A DNA stretch of 26,490 nucleotides from DATDAW01 sp036524675 (GTDB lineage: Bacteria > Verrucomicrobiota > Verrucomicrobiia > Chthoniobacterales > DASVRZ01): NCBI GenBank assembly GCA_036524675.1, contig DATDBU010000042.1, forward strand, positions 1 through 26,490, given 5' to 3'. Of the stretch, positions 7,480 through 14,930 are shown one piece after another; position 1 is the first letter of the stretch; every line of letters begins with the position of its first letter. The notes below the pieces were generated by a model. The model was not told the origin of the DNA. It saw nothing but the letters and a program-made list of their open reading frames with translations, and did no database searches. Made by a program: the position numbers and the translations under genes.

Positions 7480-8502
7480 TTACGAGCCGGTTTTCTGTTT
7501 TCCGGCAAGCTGCCCGCATCCCGCTGCCACATCGATGCCGCGTCTCTGCCGGACGGTGCTCGGGATTCCTGCGTCACGCAGAACTCTCTGAAAATCCGTG
7601 CAGGCCATCCGCTCCGTTGCTGCTCCAGCAAATCCTGCCGTCGGGTTCAGCGGAATCAAATTCACGTGCGCATCGATGCCGCGCAGTAAATCCGCCAGCC
7701 GCCGTGCCGATTCCTGAGAATCGTTCTTTCCCGCAATCAGCGTCCATTCGAAAAAAATCCGCTTGCCGGTTTTCTCACCATAGAAACGGCAGGCTGCCAT
7801 CAACTCTGCGAGCGGCCATTTCTTACTCACGGGCACGAGCGCGCCGCGTTCTTCCTCCGTTGCTCCGTGAAGACTTACCGCCAAATGGTAGGGTCGTTTT
7901 TCTTCCGCCAGTCGTAAAATTCCCGGCACAACGCCGACTGTGCTGATCGTAATTCTCGAGGGCCCGATATTTGTTCCGCGCGTATCGGAGACGATCTCCA
8001 GCGCCGTCATCACCGCGTCGTAATTGTGCAGGGGCTCGCCCATTCCCATGAGCACCAGATTTCGGAGCCCTGGTTCGTCTCGTGCCCGAAGCGTTCGCTG
8101 CCCGAGGAGCACCTGCGCGACAATCTCGCCAGGTCGCAAGTGCCGGGAAAATCCGTTCTGGCCCGTCGCGCAGAACACGCATCCCATCGCGCATCCCGCC
8201 TGAGTGCTCACACAAATCGTTTTCCTCCCCGGATAGCCCATCAATACGGTCTCGATCATTTGCCCGTCACCGAGCTGGACCAAAAGCTTCCGGGTTAAGC
8301 TATCATTGCTGACGATTTCGCGTGCGACCGTAGGCAGCTCCATCTGCACTTCGCGCCCGTTCAGCCATTGCCGCAACGGATTCTGAAAATCGATTTTCGC
8401 CTCTCGATGCAAGGCCCGCCAGAGCGTTCGCACATGCACGGGCGAAAGACCCGACATTTCACGCTCGAGCGAGGAGAAAGTATGGTCGTGCAGGGTGGTC
8501 AT
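7480..8502 (-). CDS. rlmN: 23S rRNA (adenine-2503-C2)/tRNA A37 methyltransferase RlmN
   Basis: This radical SAM enzyme methylates C2 of A2503 in 23S rRNA and A37 in some tRNAs. The 340-residue product has the [4Fe-4S] motif CAMGCVFC (C104, C108, C111), the methyl-carrier-side cysteine in ICVSTQ (C97) and the second conserved cysteine near the C-terminus in VAAGCGQL (C329). Other family blocks are MGMGEPLHNYD, ISTVGVVPGI, LAVSLHGA and LIPLNP. The length matches the family. The frame stays open upstream to 8679, but that extension is Arg/Ser-rich and unlike RlmN, so the ATG at 8500-8502 is chosen. It is transcribed divergently from the aldolase gene across a 194-bp spacer, and is convergent with the pseudohydrolase gene. 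Confidence 0.96.
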   Translation of the reverse strand: MTTLHDHTFSSLEREMSGLSPVHVRTLWRALHREAKIDFQNPLRQWLNGREVQMELPTVAREIVSNDSLTRKLLVQLGDGQMIETVLMGYPGRKTICVSTQAGCAMGCVFCATGQNGFSRHLRPGEIVAQVLLGQRTLRARDEPGLRNLVLMGMGEPLHNYDAVMTALEIVSDTRGTNIGPSRITISTVGVVPGILRLAEEKRPYHLAVSLHGATEEERGALVPVSKKWPLAELMAACRFYGEKTGKRIFFEWTLIAGKNDSQESARRLADLLRGIDAHVNLIPLNPTAGFAGAATERMACTDFQRVLRDAGIPSTVRQRRGIDVAAGCGQLAGKQKTGS

Positions 8503-8644
8503 ATCGAGCCGGAATCGACGGATTATACCCTTGGTTGCGATGACGAACGAAGAATTTAAGAACGGTCTTGGGGCACTTGCCCGGGACACGGCGGGGGAAC
8601 GGAAGAAAACGGACGAGATTGTGATCCGAGCGTGCAGTTTCTGT

Positions 8645-8671
8645 TTGACGAAGTGATTGTTTCGATACAAA
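8645..8671 (+). promoter_or_regulatory. candidate promoter for the aldolase operon
   Basis: TTGACG at 8645-8650 matches five of six bases of the -35 consensus. A TACAAA at 8666-8671 could be a -10 element with a 15-bp spacer, which is shorter than ideal. It would start transcription about 20 bases ahead of the TTG start codon at 8697. The assignment rests on position and partial consensus match only. Confidence 0.4.
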
Positions 8672-8679
8672 ACAATCAC
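8653..8679. promoter_or_regulatory. perfect inverted repeat, candidate DeoR-family operator
   Basis: GTGATTGTTT at 8653-8662 is repeated exactly in inverse complement as AAACAATCAC at 8670-8679, with a 7-base centre. It lies between the -35-like TTGACG and the aldolase start, overlapping the presumed -10, which is where a repressor would block transcription. The same gene block ends with a DeoR-family regulator (13085-13843), the most obvious candidate ligand. It could instead bind a distant regulator, or form a leader hairpin. Confidence 0.6.
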
Positions 8680-8696
8680 AATCGCTCGCTCCTCCC

Positions 8697-9527
8697 TTGA
8701 AAACGTATCGCCTCCAACGCCTCTTTAACCCCAAGTCCGGCCACTGTTTCGACGTCGCTGTCGATCACGGCTTCTTCAACGAACACAGTTTTCTTTCCGG
8801 CATCGAAAACCTCGAAGCCGCTGTTCGCACACTCGTCGAAGCCGCGCCCGATGCCATTCAACTCACTGTCGGCCAGGCGCCGCTTCTGCAAAATCTACCG
8901 GGACGTCACAAACCTTCGCTCGTTCTGCGCACCGACGTTGCCAATGTCTATGGCCGGGAACTTCCGCGGACGCTCTTCTCGCGAATGATTGAAAACCCTG
9001 TCGAGCAGGCTCTCCGGCTCGATGCAACCTGTGTTGTGGTTAATCTCTTCCGAATTCCCAATCAGCCGGAGGTTGGCGATCAATGCATCCAGAATATTCT
9101 CAAGATCAAACCGGACTGCGACCGCTACGGGATGCCGTTGATGATAGAACCGCTCGTTTTCCAACCCAACGACCGTGCCGGCGGCTACATGGTAGATGGC
9201 GATCCTGCAAAAATTCTTCCGTTGGTTAGACAAGCTGTTGAACTCGGAGCCGACATCATCAAGGCGGATCCTACGGACGACGTGGGAGTCTATCATCAGG
9301 TGATCGAAGTCGCCGGAAGAATTCCCGTTCTAGTCCGGGGTGGGGGAAAAGCGCCTGATGCCGAGATCCTCAAGCGGACCGAGGATCTCATGAAACAAGG
9401 CGCAGCGGGCATCGTTTATGGACGCAACGTCATCCAGCACGCCAATCCGGCCGGGATGACGAGGGCCCTGATGTCCATCGTTCACGACGGAGCAACGGCG
9501 ACGCAGGCGGCCGAGTTTTTAAGATGA
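8697..9527 (+). CDS. class I aldolase, DhnA/LsrF (DeoC-like) family
   Basis: This 276-residue TIM-barrel aldolase is of the DhnA/LsrF type (COG1830), which cleaves or forms ketose phosphates by a Schiff base. Landmarks are FDVAVDHGF near the N-terminus (D22, H24), LRTDVANVYG, MPLMIEPL, and DIIKADPT with the predicted Schiff-base lysine K189. VLVRGGGKAPD and GAAGIVYGRNVIQH form the phosphate-binding end. Known members cleave fructose-1,6-bisphosphate or act on phospho-AI-2, and here the companion isomerase and kinase suggest a ketose phosphate. The start is TTG: the frame has a stop at 8646-8648 and no ATG or GTG between it and residue 1, and the family N-terminus begins here. No ribosome site is evident. 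Its stop overlaps the next ATG (ATGA), so the two are coupled. Confidence 0.88.
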   Translation: MKTYRLQRLFNPKSGHCFDVAVDHGFFNEHSFLSGIENLEAAVRTLVEAAPDAIQLTVGQAPLLQNLPGRHKPSLVLRTDVANVYGRELPRTLFSRMIENPVEQALRLDATCVVVNLFRIPNQPEVGDQCIQNILKIKPDCDRYGMPLMIEPLVFQPNDRAGGYMVDGDPAKILPLVRQAVELGADIIKADPTDDVGVYHQVIEVAGRIPVLVRGGGKAPDAEILKRTEDLMKQGAAGIVYGRNVIQHANPAGMTRALMSIVHDGATATQAAEFLR

Positions 9528-10660
9528 ACGAAGTCGTAAAAATAGGCATCATCGGTGGCGGCTTGATGGGACGTGAAGTCGCAAGCCTTCTGGCGCGGTG
9601 GTTTGTCCTGGATCCGTTTCCGGTCAGGGCGGAACTGACTGCTGTTTGCGATCTGGTTGAAAAACAGCGCGAATGGTTTCGCCGGATTACGAGCGTAAAG
9701 CTGTTAACATCAGACTATCAGGAGCTTTTAGCTTCGCCGGAGGTCGATGTCGTCTATGTTGCCGTTCCGCATAACCTCCACGAGAAAATCTATCTCGATG
9801 TTTTGGCTGCCGGAAAAGATTTGTTAGCCGAAAAGCCGTTTGGAATTGACCTCGTTGCTGCGAAAAAAATAGCTGCCGCGGCAAAGAATAGCGGCCGTTT
9901 TGTCCGTTGCAGCTCGGAATTTCCATTCCTCCCGGGAGCGCAAAGGGCATTTCAGATGGCTGCCGATGGCAATGGGTTCGGCAAATTGCTCGAGATTCGC
10001 TCCGGTTTCCATCACAGCAGCGACCTCGACCCCAGCAAACCCGTCAACTGGAAACGGCAAATCAGCACCTGCGGCGAAATCGGCGTGATGGGCGATCTCG
10101 GCATGCACACGGTTCACATCCCATTCCGTCTCGGGTGGAAACCGAAGCGCGTTTATGCGCAGCTTCAAAAGATTTACACGCAACGTCCGGACGGCCGCGG
10201 CGGAATGGCGCCCAGCGACACATGGGACAATGCTCTTTTGCATGGAGACCTCGATATCGACGGCCGTGACGTCCCGATTCGCTTCGAAACCAAACGCCTG
10301 GCACCCGGCGAGACGAACACCTGGTTCCTTGAAATCCTCGGCACGGATGGGGGCGTAAAATTCAGCACCAAGGAACCCAAAACGCTCTGGACCTTTGAAC
10401 GTGGCAAAGAGCAGCTTTGGCGGCGCACGGACCTCGGCTTCCACGGACCGTTTCCGACCATCACGGGAGCCATTTTTGAGCCCGGTTTTCCGGATTGCTT
10501 CCTGCAAATGTGGGCGGCGTTTCTTGCCGAGCGGACGGGAAAGTTGGAGGGAAAGTTCGGCTGTGTCACTCCGGACGAAGCGGTGGCAAGCCATGCGCTT
10601 TTTGCTGCCGCTCTCGCCTCTCATACGACGAAGTGCGCGGTTGACGTTGAATATGCCTGA
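9524..10660 (+). CDS. Gfo/Idh/MocA-family NAD(P)-dependent oxidoreductase
   Basis: The 378-residue protein has an N-terminal Rossmann domain with GIIGGGLMG (residues 8-16). The family lysine motif is EKPFG (E103, K104, P105), and a C-terminal alpha/beta domain carries GDLGMHTVHIP (D191, H195), which corresponds to the usual catalytic D-x-x-x-H. Such enzymes oxidise or reduce hydroxyl groups of sugars, inositols and their derivatives. The closest precise substrate is not deducible. It is coupled to the aldolase by an ATGA overlap, so it probably acts in the same pathway, for example interconverting the free sugar with its keto form, or handling the aldehyde released by the aldolase. It is followed by a 174-bp gap and the acyltransferase gene. 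Confidence 0.9.
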   Translation: MNEVVKIGIIGGGLMGREVASLLARWFVLDPFPVRAELTAVCDLVEKQREWFRRITSVKLLTSDYQELLASPEVDVVYVAVPHNLHEKIYLDVLAAGKDLLAEKPFGIDLVAAKKIAAAAKNSGRFVRCSSEFPFLPGAQRAFQMAADGNGFGKLLEIRSGFHHSSDLDPSKPVNWKRQISTCGEIGVMGDLGMHTVHIPFRLGWKPKRVYAQLQKIYTQRPDGRGGMAPSDTWDNALLHGDLDIDGRDVPIRFETKRLAPGETNTWFLEILGTDGGVKFSTKEPKTLWTFERGKEQLWRRTDLGFHGPFPTITGAIFEPGFPDCFLQMWAAFLAERTGKLEGKFGCVTPDEAVASHALFAAALASHTTKCAVDVEYA

Positions 10661-10834
10661 CGAGACGTTTTATTGTTGTTTTGCCGCTCTGCTGGACTTG
10701 AGCCCATGCCTGGTGAGTTCAGATGTTCCTCAAGCGCCGGCAATGTGATGCACTGAAATAAGCCCATCGGACATCCTGCTTTTGGCTCCGAAGAAGGTTT
10801 GCAATTGCATCAAAGGGCGGGTTAAAAAAGGAAA
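10661..10834 (+). other. gap between oxidoreductase and acyltransferase
   Basis: This 174-bp stretch contains no coding frame I can support. It marks a change in composition: the sequence turns AT-rich from about 10820 onward. An AAGGA at 10828-10832 is a good ribosome site for the following ATG at 10835. No perfect terminator or second copy of the 10-bp operator arms was seen. Confidence 0.4.
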
Positions 10835-11401
10835 ATGATATTCCGAACCATTTTTAACGGTTACCGGTCCCTAAGAACGGAGCTTAAAAATATCTATTTA
10901 AGATATAAATATGTTAAATGCGGAAACATACATCCTACATTGCAGTTTGGGCAGTACTCAAAAATACAGTTCGGATCCCCTTCGGCAAAATTGTACGCCG
11001 GGGAAAATGTGAACATCAGGAAGTATTGCAGTATTTTAGTGGACGGAAAAGGCGTTTTGAGATTGGGAAAGAACGTTTTTTTTAACAACTATTGCGCCGT
11101 TACCTGCCACGGAGAAATAGAAATCGGCGAGAATACGCTCTTTGGTGAAGGCGTAAAAATGTACGATCATAACCATTTATATAACAATGAAGGCGGTACG
11201 TTAAACGTGGACCGCCGCCAAATGACCGTTGGAAAGATCAAGATTGGGAAGAATTGCTGGATTGCTAGTAACGTCACAATCCTGAAAGACGTCGAAATCG
11301 GAGATAACGTAATCGTGGGAGCAGGATGTTTGGTTTATAAATCGATCCCGTCGAACGCCATTGTAAAATCGAACCAAAGCACAACCATTAAGGTTGTATA
11401 A
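10835..11401 (+). CDS. left-handed beta-helix acyltransferase (WcaF/LacA-like)
   Basis: The 188-residue protein has a basic N-terminal helix, then repeated hexapeptide turns forming a left-handed beta-helix. Examples are VLRLGKNVFF, EIEIGENTLF, KIKIGKNCWI, VTILKDVEIGDNVIVGAG. The histidine motif DHNH (D111-H114) sits after GVKMY, as in maltose/galactoside and colanic-acid acetyltransferases. The usual role is O-acetylation of a surface sugar with acetyl-CoA. Codon use is clearly different from its neighbours: 10861-10920 is only about 28% G+C, with frequent AAA, ATA and TTT codons. This suggests recent transfer, probably from a polysaccharide cluster. It sits between the two halves of the sugar locus and probably is not part of the pathway. 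It has a better ribosome site (AAGGA) than its neighbours. Confidence 0.85.
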   Translation: MIFRTIFNGYRSLRTELKNIYLRYKYVKCGNIHPTLQFGQYSKIQFGSPSAKLYAGENVNIRKYCSILVDGKGVLRLGKNVFFNNYCAVTCHGEIEIGENTLFGEGVKMYDHNHLYNNEGGTLNVDRRQMTVGKIKIGKNCWIASNVTILKDVEIGDNVIVGAGCLVYKSIPSNAIVKSNQSTTIKVV

Positions 11402-11487
11402 GAAGAAATTTGTTCCCGCTCGCCCGTCAACTCTTCACAACAACAACCTGTTAGCAATCGCCGTAGACAGGATGCCTTCCCCCAACG

Positions 11488-12066
11488 ATGAAGCGCAGCG
11501 AAATCAATTCCCTTGTCCGCTCCGCGCGGACCTGTTTCCAAAACCATTATTGGGCTCTCCCGCCAAATCCGAAATGGGATGTGACCGATTTCGGCCTTGG
11601 TGACTGGCGAAAATGGAGCCTCGTTCTCGTTAACCTTGCCACGGAACCGGAGTACTCCGAAAAACTGCTGTACGCGGCCGACGGAATGACGACTCCCGCT
11701 CACGCGCACAAACTCAAGAAGGAAGACATTATCTGCCGTTGGGGCAGGCTGGCAGTGCGAGTATGGGCCAAGTTTCCAGCGAAAAGCGTGGGAATCGAGT
11801 TTTCCATTCCCATTGATCATGAGCCCTGCACGGTAACATCGGGAGACCTGATCACGCTCGAGGCAGGCTCGCGTGTGACTCTGGTTCCAGGCGTTTATCA
11901 CGAGTTTTATCCGCTTTCGGATGAATGCATCATCGGCGAGGTCTCCACAGCCAATGACGATCTGCATGACAACTTTTTCGTTAACCCGGGAGTAGGCCGC
12001 TATTCCGTTGTTGAGGAAGACGAGGCGGCGCTGGTCCAGTTGGTCAGCGATTCCAAGCAGACATGA
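11488..12066 (+). CDS. D-lyxose ketol-isomerase-family cupin
   Basis: The 192-residue single-domain cupin resembles the D-lyxose isomerase family (E. coli Z5688/EcSI and B. subtilis YdaE type), which interconverts aldose and ketose pentoses or hexoses such as lyxose/xylulose and mannose/fructose. The opening MKRSEINSLVRSA and the block WDVTDFGLGDW match the family closely. Metal ligands are likely H72 and H74 (AHAH), E79 (KKEDII) and H138 (GVYHEFYP). The ending GEVSTANDDLHDNFF is also typical. At least some cupin isomerases of related type are used for modified sugars, so lyxose itself need not be the substrate. Translation is coupled to the kinase by ATGA. Its start lacks an obvious ribosome site. 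Confidence 0.85.
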   Translation: MKRSEINSLVRSARTCFQNHYWALPPNPKWDVTDFGLGDWRKWSLVLVNLATEPEYSEKLLYAADGMTTPAHAHKLKKEDIICRWGRLAVRVWAKFPAKSVGIEFSIPIDHEPCTVTSGDLITLEAGSRVTLVPGVYHEFYPLSDECIIGEVSTANDDLHDNFFVNPGVGRYSVVEEDEAALVQLVSDSKQT

Positions 12067-13082
12067 ACGTAAGGACGGGCATTCTTGCAGGCGGAAACTG
12101 GCTCGTTGACAAGGTAAAGATCATCGATAGGTATCCGCAGCAGGATGCCCTCGCTAACATCCTGTCCGAATCCCGAAGCAACGGTGGCAGTTCGTTCAAC
12201 GTGTTGATCGATTTCGCCAAGTTAGGAGCTCCATTTCCGCTGTCGGGCATTGGGTTGATCGGCGACGATGCGGAGGGTTTGTGGATTTGGGAGGAATGTT
12301 CCCGATACGGCATCGACACAACGCAGCTAGGGGTTTTCGAGGACGCGCACACGTCCTATTCCGATGTGATGACTGTCAGGTCTACGGGGCGCAGGACGTT
12401 TTTTCATCAACGCGGCGCCAACGCTTTTCTGGAACCAAAGGACTTCGACTTCGCTCGCAGTGAAGCGAAGATTTTTCACCTGGGCTATCTGCTGCTTCTG
12501 GACCGGCTGGATGCACCCGATGCGGAGTTTGGCACGGCAGCGGCTCGGGTGTTGAATCGGGCTTCAGTGGCAGGATTGAAGACTAGTGTCGATGTGGTCA
12601 GCGAAGACAGTGACCGTTTTCCCGGAATCGTCCTTCCAGCGCTGCGCCATGTTAATTACTGTATTCTCAACGAGTTCGAAATTGGCCGGACGACGGGGAT
12701 TGCAACGCGCCGGGATGATCGAATCGACATCGGAGCTGTGGAAGCTGCTTCCCGTAGACTTCTTGATGAGGGTGTAAAGGACTGGGTGGTCGTTCATTTT
12801 CCTGAAGGAGCGACAGCAGTGGGTCGCGATGGTCCGTTTTACGTTCAGGGCAGCGTGGAAATGCCTCCGGAGCGCATCGTGGGAGCGGTCGGGGCAGGCG
12901 ACGCCTTTGCCGCCGGCTTGTTGTGGGGATTGCACGAGGAGGAGGGGATGGAGACGGCATTGAGATTTGGAGTACTCTCCGCCGCATCGTGCCTGGGAGG
13001 CGCTGGAGCATCGGATGGGATTTTGCCACTGAAGGAATGCCTGGAGCTCGGGAGCATGCTTGGATTCCGAAAACTGCGCTAA
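12063..13082 (+). CDS. PfkB/ribokinase-family sugar kinase
   Basis: The 339-residue protein belongs to the PfkB carbohydrate kinase family. It carries the substrate-side glycine motif SNGGSSFNV (residues 39-47), a central GIDTTQL segment typical of ribokinase-like folds, and the C-terminal ATP-binding/catalytic signature VGAVGAGDAFAAG with the catalytic base D280. The reaction is ATP-dependent phosphorylation of a sugar hydroxyl, and the exact sugar and position are unknown. Coupling to the isomerase (ATGA overlap) and the upstream class I aldolase suggest it phosphorylates the ketose product before cleavage. A ketose 1-phosphate would suit a DHAP-yielding aldolase. Length and motif order are normal, and nothing is truncated. 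The regulator gene starts two bases after its stop. Confidence 0.92.
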   Translation: MNVRTGILAGGNWLVDKVKIIDRYPQQDALANILSESRSNGGSSFNVLIDFAKLGAPFPLSGIGLIGDDAEGLWIWEECSRYGIDTTQLGVFEDAHTSYSDVMTVRSTGRRTFFHQRGANAFLEPKDFDFARSEAKIFHLGYLLLLDRLDAPDAEFGTAAARVLNRASVAGLKTSVDVVSEDSDRFPGIVLPALRHVNYCILNEFEIGRTTGIATRRDDRIDIGAVEAASRRLLDEGVKDWVVVHFPEGATAVGRDGPFYVQGSVEMPPERIVGAVGAGDAFAAGLLWGLHEEEGMETALRFGVLSAASCLGGAGASDGILPLKECLELGSMLGFRKLR

Positions 13083-13084
13083 CC

Positions 13085-13843
13085 ATGTTTGCAAGGGAAC
13101 GTCATGGAGAAATTCGGAGAATTGTCCGGGAAAAGCGCCGCGTGATTTTTGCGGACTTGCAGAAAGCGCTGAAGGTTTCTGCAGCAACGTTGCGTCGGGA
13201 TTTGACTGAACTCGAGGCGGCGGGGGACCTCATTCGTGTGCATGGCGGCGTGCTGGACCCCGCGTATGCGCGGGCGGAAATTTCGTTTGATGAACGGATG
13301 CGCCGAAGTCATGCGGCCAAAAGAAGCATCGCGGCAGCGGCGGCAGCTTTAATTCCACTGGGGGCAACGGTCATCATTGATGCCGGGTCAACGTGTCTGG
13401 AGGCGGGCAAGGCGCTTCTGGGGCGGAAGGATGTTCGGATAATTACGCATTCTGTTGCGCTGGTCGCCGCAGGAGCTCATGCCGATGCCGGAATTTTTTG
13501 CCTCGGCGGCGAATTGCGGCGTGTCAGCGGGGCGCTGGTTGGTGGGAATGCTCTGGGAGTGCTCGCGGAAATTCGCGCGGATTTTGCATTTGTTGGCGCC
13601 TCCGGATTGAGTCTGGAGGATGGCTGTTCGACAACAGAACTGACCGAGGCTGAAATTAAAAAAGCGATTTTAACACGCGTAAAAAGGACTGTTCTTCTGG
13701 CGGATTTTTCCAAATGGAACGCCCCGAGCACCGTGCGTTTCGCGAAGTGGGACCAAATCGATGACTGGATAACGGATCAGTTCCCGCGGGAAGAGGAAAT
13801 GGCGACGTTGAAGGCGCAGAAAGTCGCCATTCACAAAGCGTGA
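13085..13843 (+). CDS. DeoR-family transcriptional regulator
   Basis: This 252-residue DeoR-type repressor has an N-terminal winged helix-turn-helix at residues 5-57 (ADLQKALKVSAATLRRDLTEL, then a VHGGV wing). The C-terminal sugar-phosphate sensor domain spans about 75-235. Its ISOCOT-fold landmarks are FDERMRRS, IDAGST (98-103), LGGELRR, FVGASGL and LLADFSKW. Such regulators usually repress sugar operons and release DNA on binding a phosphorylated intermediate, so the kinase product is a natural inducer here. The ATG at 13085 lies two bases after the kinase stop and starts the wing-helix domain at the normal point, although the frame is open further upstream. The likely target is the inverted repeat at 8653-8679. 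A following 20-bp gap leads to the dus gene, which may be cotranscribed. Confidence 0.93.
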   Translation: MFARERHGEIRRIVREKRRVIFADLQKALKVSAATLRRDLTELEAAGDLIRVHGGVLDPAYARAEISFDERMRRSHAAKRSIAAAAAALIPLGATVIIDAGSTCLEAGKALLGRKDVRIITHSVALVAAGAHADAGIFCLGGELRRVSGALVGGNALGVLAEIRADFAFVGASGLSLEDGCSTTELTEAEIKKAILTRVKRTVLLADFSKWNAPSTVRFAKWDQIDDWITDQFPREEEMATLKAQKVAIHKA

Positions 13844-13863
13844 ACAACGGGTAAAGTCGCGGC

Positions 13864-14886
13864 GTGTTTTCATTTTCAGAGTCCAAGCCGTTGCTAGCGC
13901 TCGCTCCGATGCAGGATGTGACGGATCTAGCATTCTGGAAACTGATGACATCCTATGGCGGAGCGGATGTTTACTATACGGAATATTTTCGCGTATTTCC
14001 GGGATCGCACTTGGAAAAGTGGATTCTGGAATCGATTACGAAGAATCCGACGGGACGTCCGGTAGTCGCGCAAATGATCGGGAACGACATTTCGTCTCTC
14101 GTGCGCACGGCGCGTGAGCTGCAGCGGCATCCCATCGTGGCGGTGGACTTGAATTTGGGTTGTCCGGCGCCGGTGGTTTATCGGAAATGTGCGGGCGGTG
14201 GGCTGTTACGGGATTTGCCCAGGGTGGATTCCATTCTTGGAGCGCTGCGCGACGCGGTGGATTGCGCGTTTACTGTGAAAACACGGATTGGTTTTGATGC
14301 CCCGGCGGTTTTCGATGATTTGCTGGCCATTTTGGCGAAGCATTCACTGGATTTGCTGACGGTGCACGGGCGCACCGTGGCTGAAGCCTATCGCAGCGAG
14401 GTGCACTACGACTTTATTGCGAGAGCGGCCGCCGAAATGCAGTGTCCGGTGCTGGCGAACGGCAACATCGATTCCTCACATAAGGCGGAGGAAGTGTTGC
14501 GGTTAACCGGTGCGGCGGGCCTGATGATCGGACGGGGAGCGATTCGCAACCCATGGCTTTTCGAGCAGTTCCGTCAGCGACAATGCGGCAAAAACGTGTT
14601 TGTACCTCGTGGACACGACGTGCTGGAGTATGTGACGGCACTCTATGAATCGACGAGTCCGCCCGACGTGCCTGAGCGGGCCTTGGTCCAAAAAATGAAA
14701 AAATACATGAATTTTATCGGTGCTGGCGTGGAGCCTTCAGGCCGGTTCCTGCACGAAATCCGCCGGGTGAACACGAAGGCCGACTTTTTCCGCATCTGCA
14801 CGGAGTTCATGGATCACGATGAGCTGATGCCGCTGGAGGTTTTTCCGCAGAACGGGACGCGAATTGCTGAGCCGATGGAATGTTAA
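13864..14886 (+). CDS. tRNA-dihydrouridine synthase
   Basis: The 340-residue FMN enzyme reduces uridines to dihydrouridine in tRNA. The TIM barrel starts with LALAPMQDVTD (FMN-binding loop). It continues with VAQMIGND, LNLGCPAPVV (residues 97-105) and RKCAGGGLL with the catalytic cysteine C109. Then follow VKTRIG, LTVHGRT and the phosphate loop GLMIGRGAI. The C-terminal helical domain (about 245-335) recognises tRNA. It resembles DusB by size, but the branch (A, B or C) cannot be fixed by eye, so no symbol is given. The start is GTG at 13864, directly before the conserved N-terminus, with no strong ribosome site. It is convergent with purK, with 44 bp between stops. Confidence 0.9.
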   Translation: MFSFSESKPLLALAPMQDVTDLAFWKLMTSYGGADVYYTEYFRVFPGSHLEKWILESITKNPTGRPVVAQMIGNDISSLVRTARELQRHPIVAVDLNLGCPAPVVYRKCAGGGLLRDLPRVDSILGALRDAVDCAFTVKTRIGFDAPAVFDDLLAILAKHSLDLLTVHGRTVAEAYRSEVHYDFIARAAAEMQCPVLANGNIDSSHKAEEVLRLTGAAGLMIGRGAIRNPWLFEQFRQRQCGKNVFVPRGHDVLEYVTALYESTSPPDVPERALVQKMKKYMNFIGAGVEPSGRFLHEIRRVNTKADFFRICTEFMDHDELMPLEVFPQNGTRIAEPMEC

Positions 14887-14930
14887 GGGTGTGGGCGGAG
14901 GAGCGCTGATGTGTTTAAAGGCGACCCAAT

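Noticed and set aside
8503..8679. N-terminal extension of rlmN
   Set aside because: The frame is open, but the added 59 residues do not look like RlmN and would cover the presumed promoter and operator of the divergent aldolase gene.
9824..10624. 266-residue open frame on the minus strand
   Set aside because: It is fully inside the Gfo/Idh/MocA gene, which has all family motifs; the antisense product shows no recognisable domain.
8697..13843. Assignment as a sulfoquinovose (sulfoglycolysis) operon
   Set aside because: The enzyme roles are parallel, but there is no sulfoquinovosidase, sulfonate exporter or sulfolactaldehyde enzyme; kept only as an analogy.
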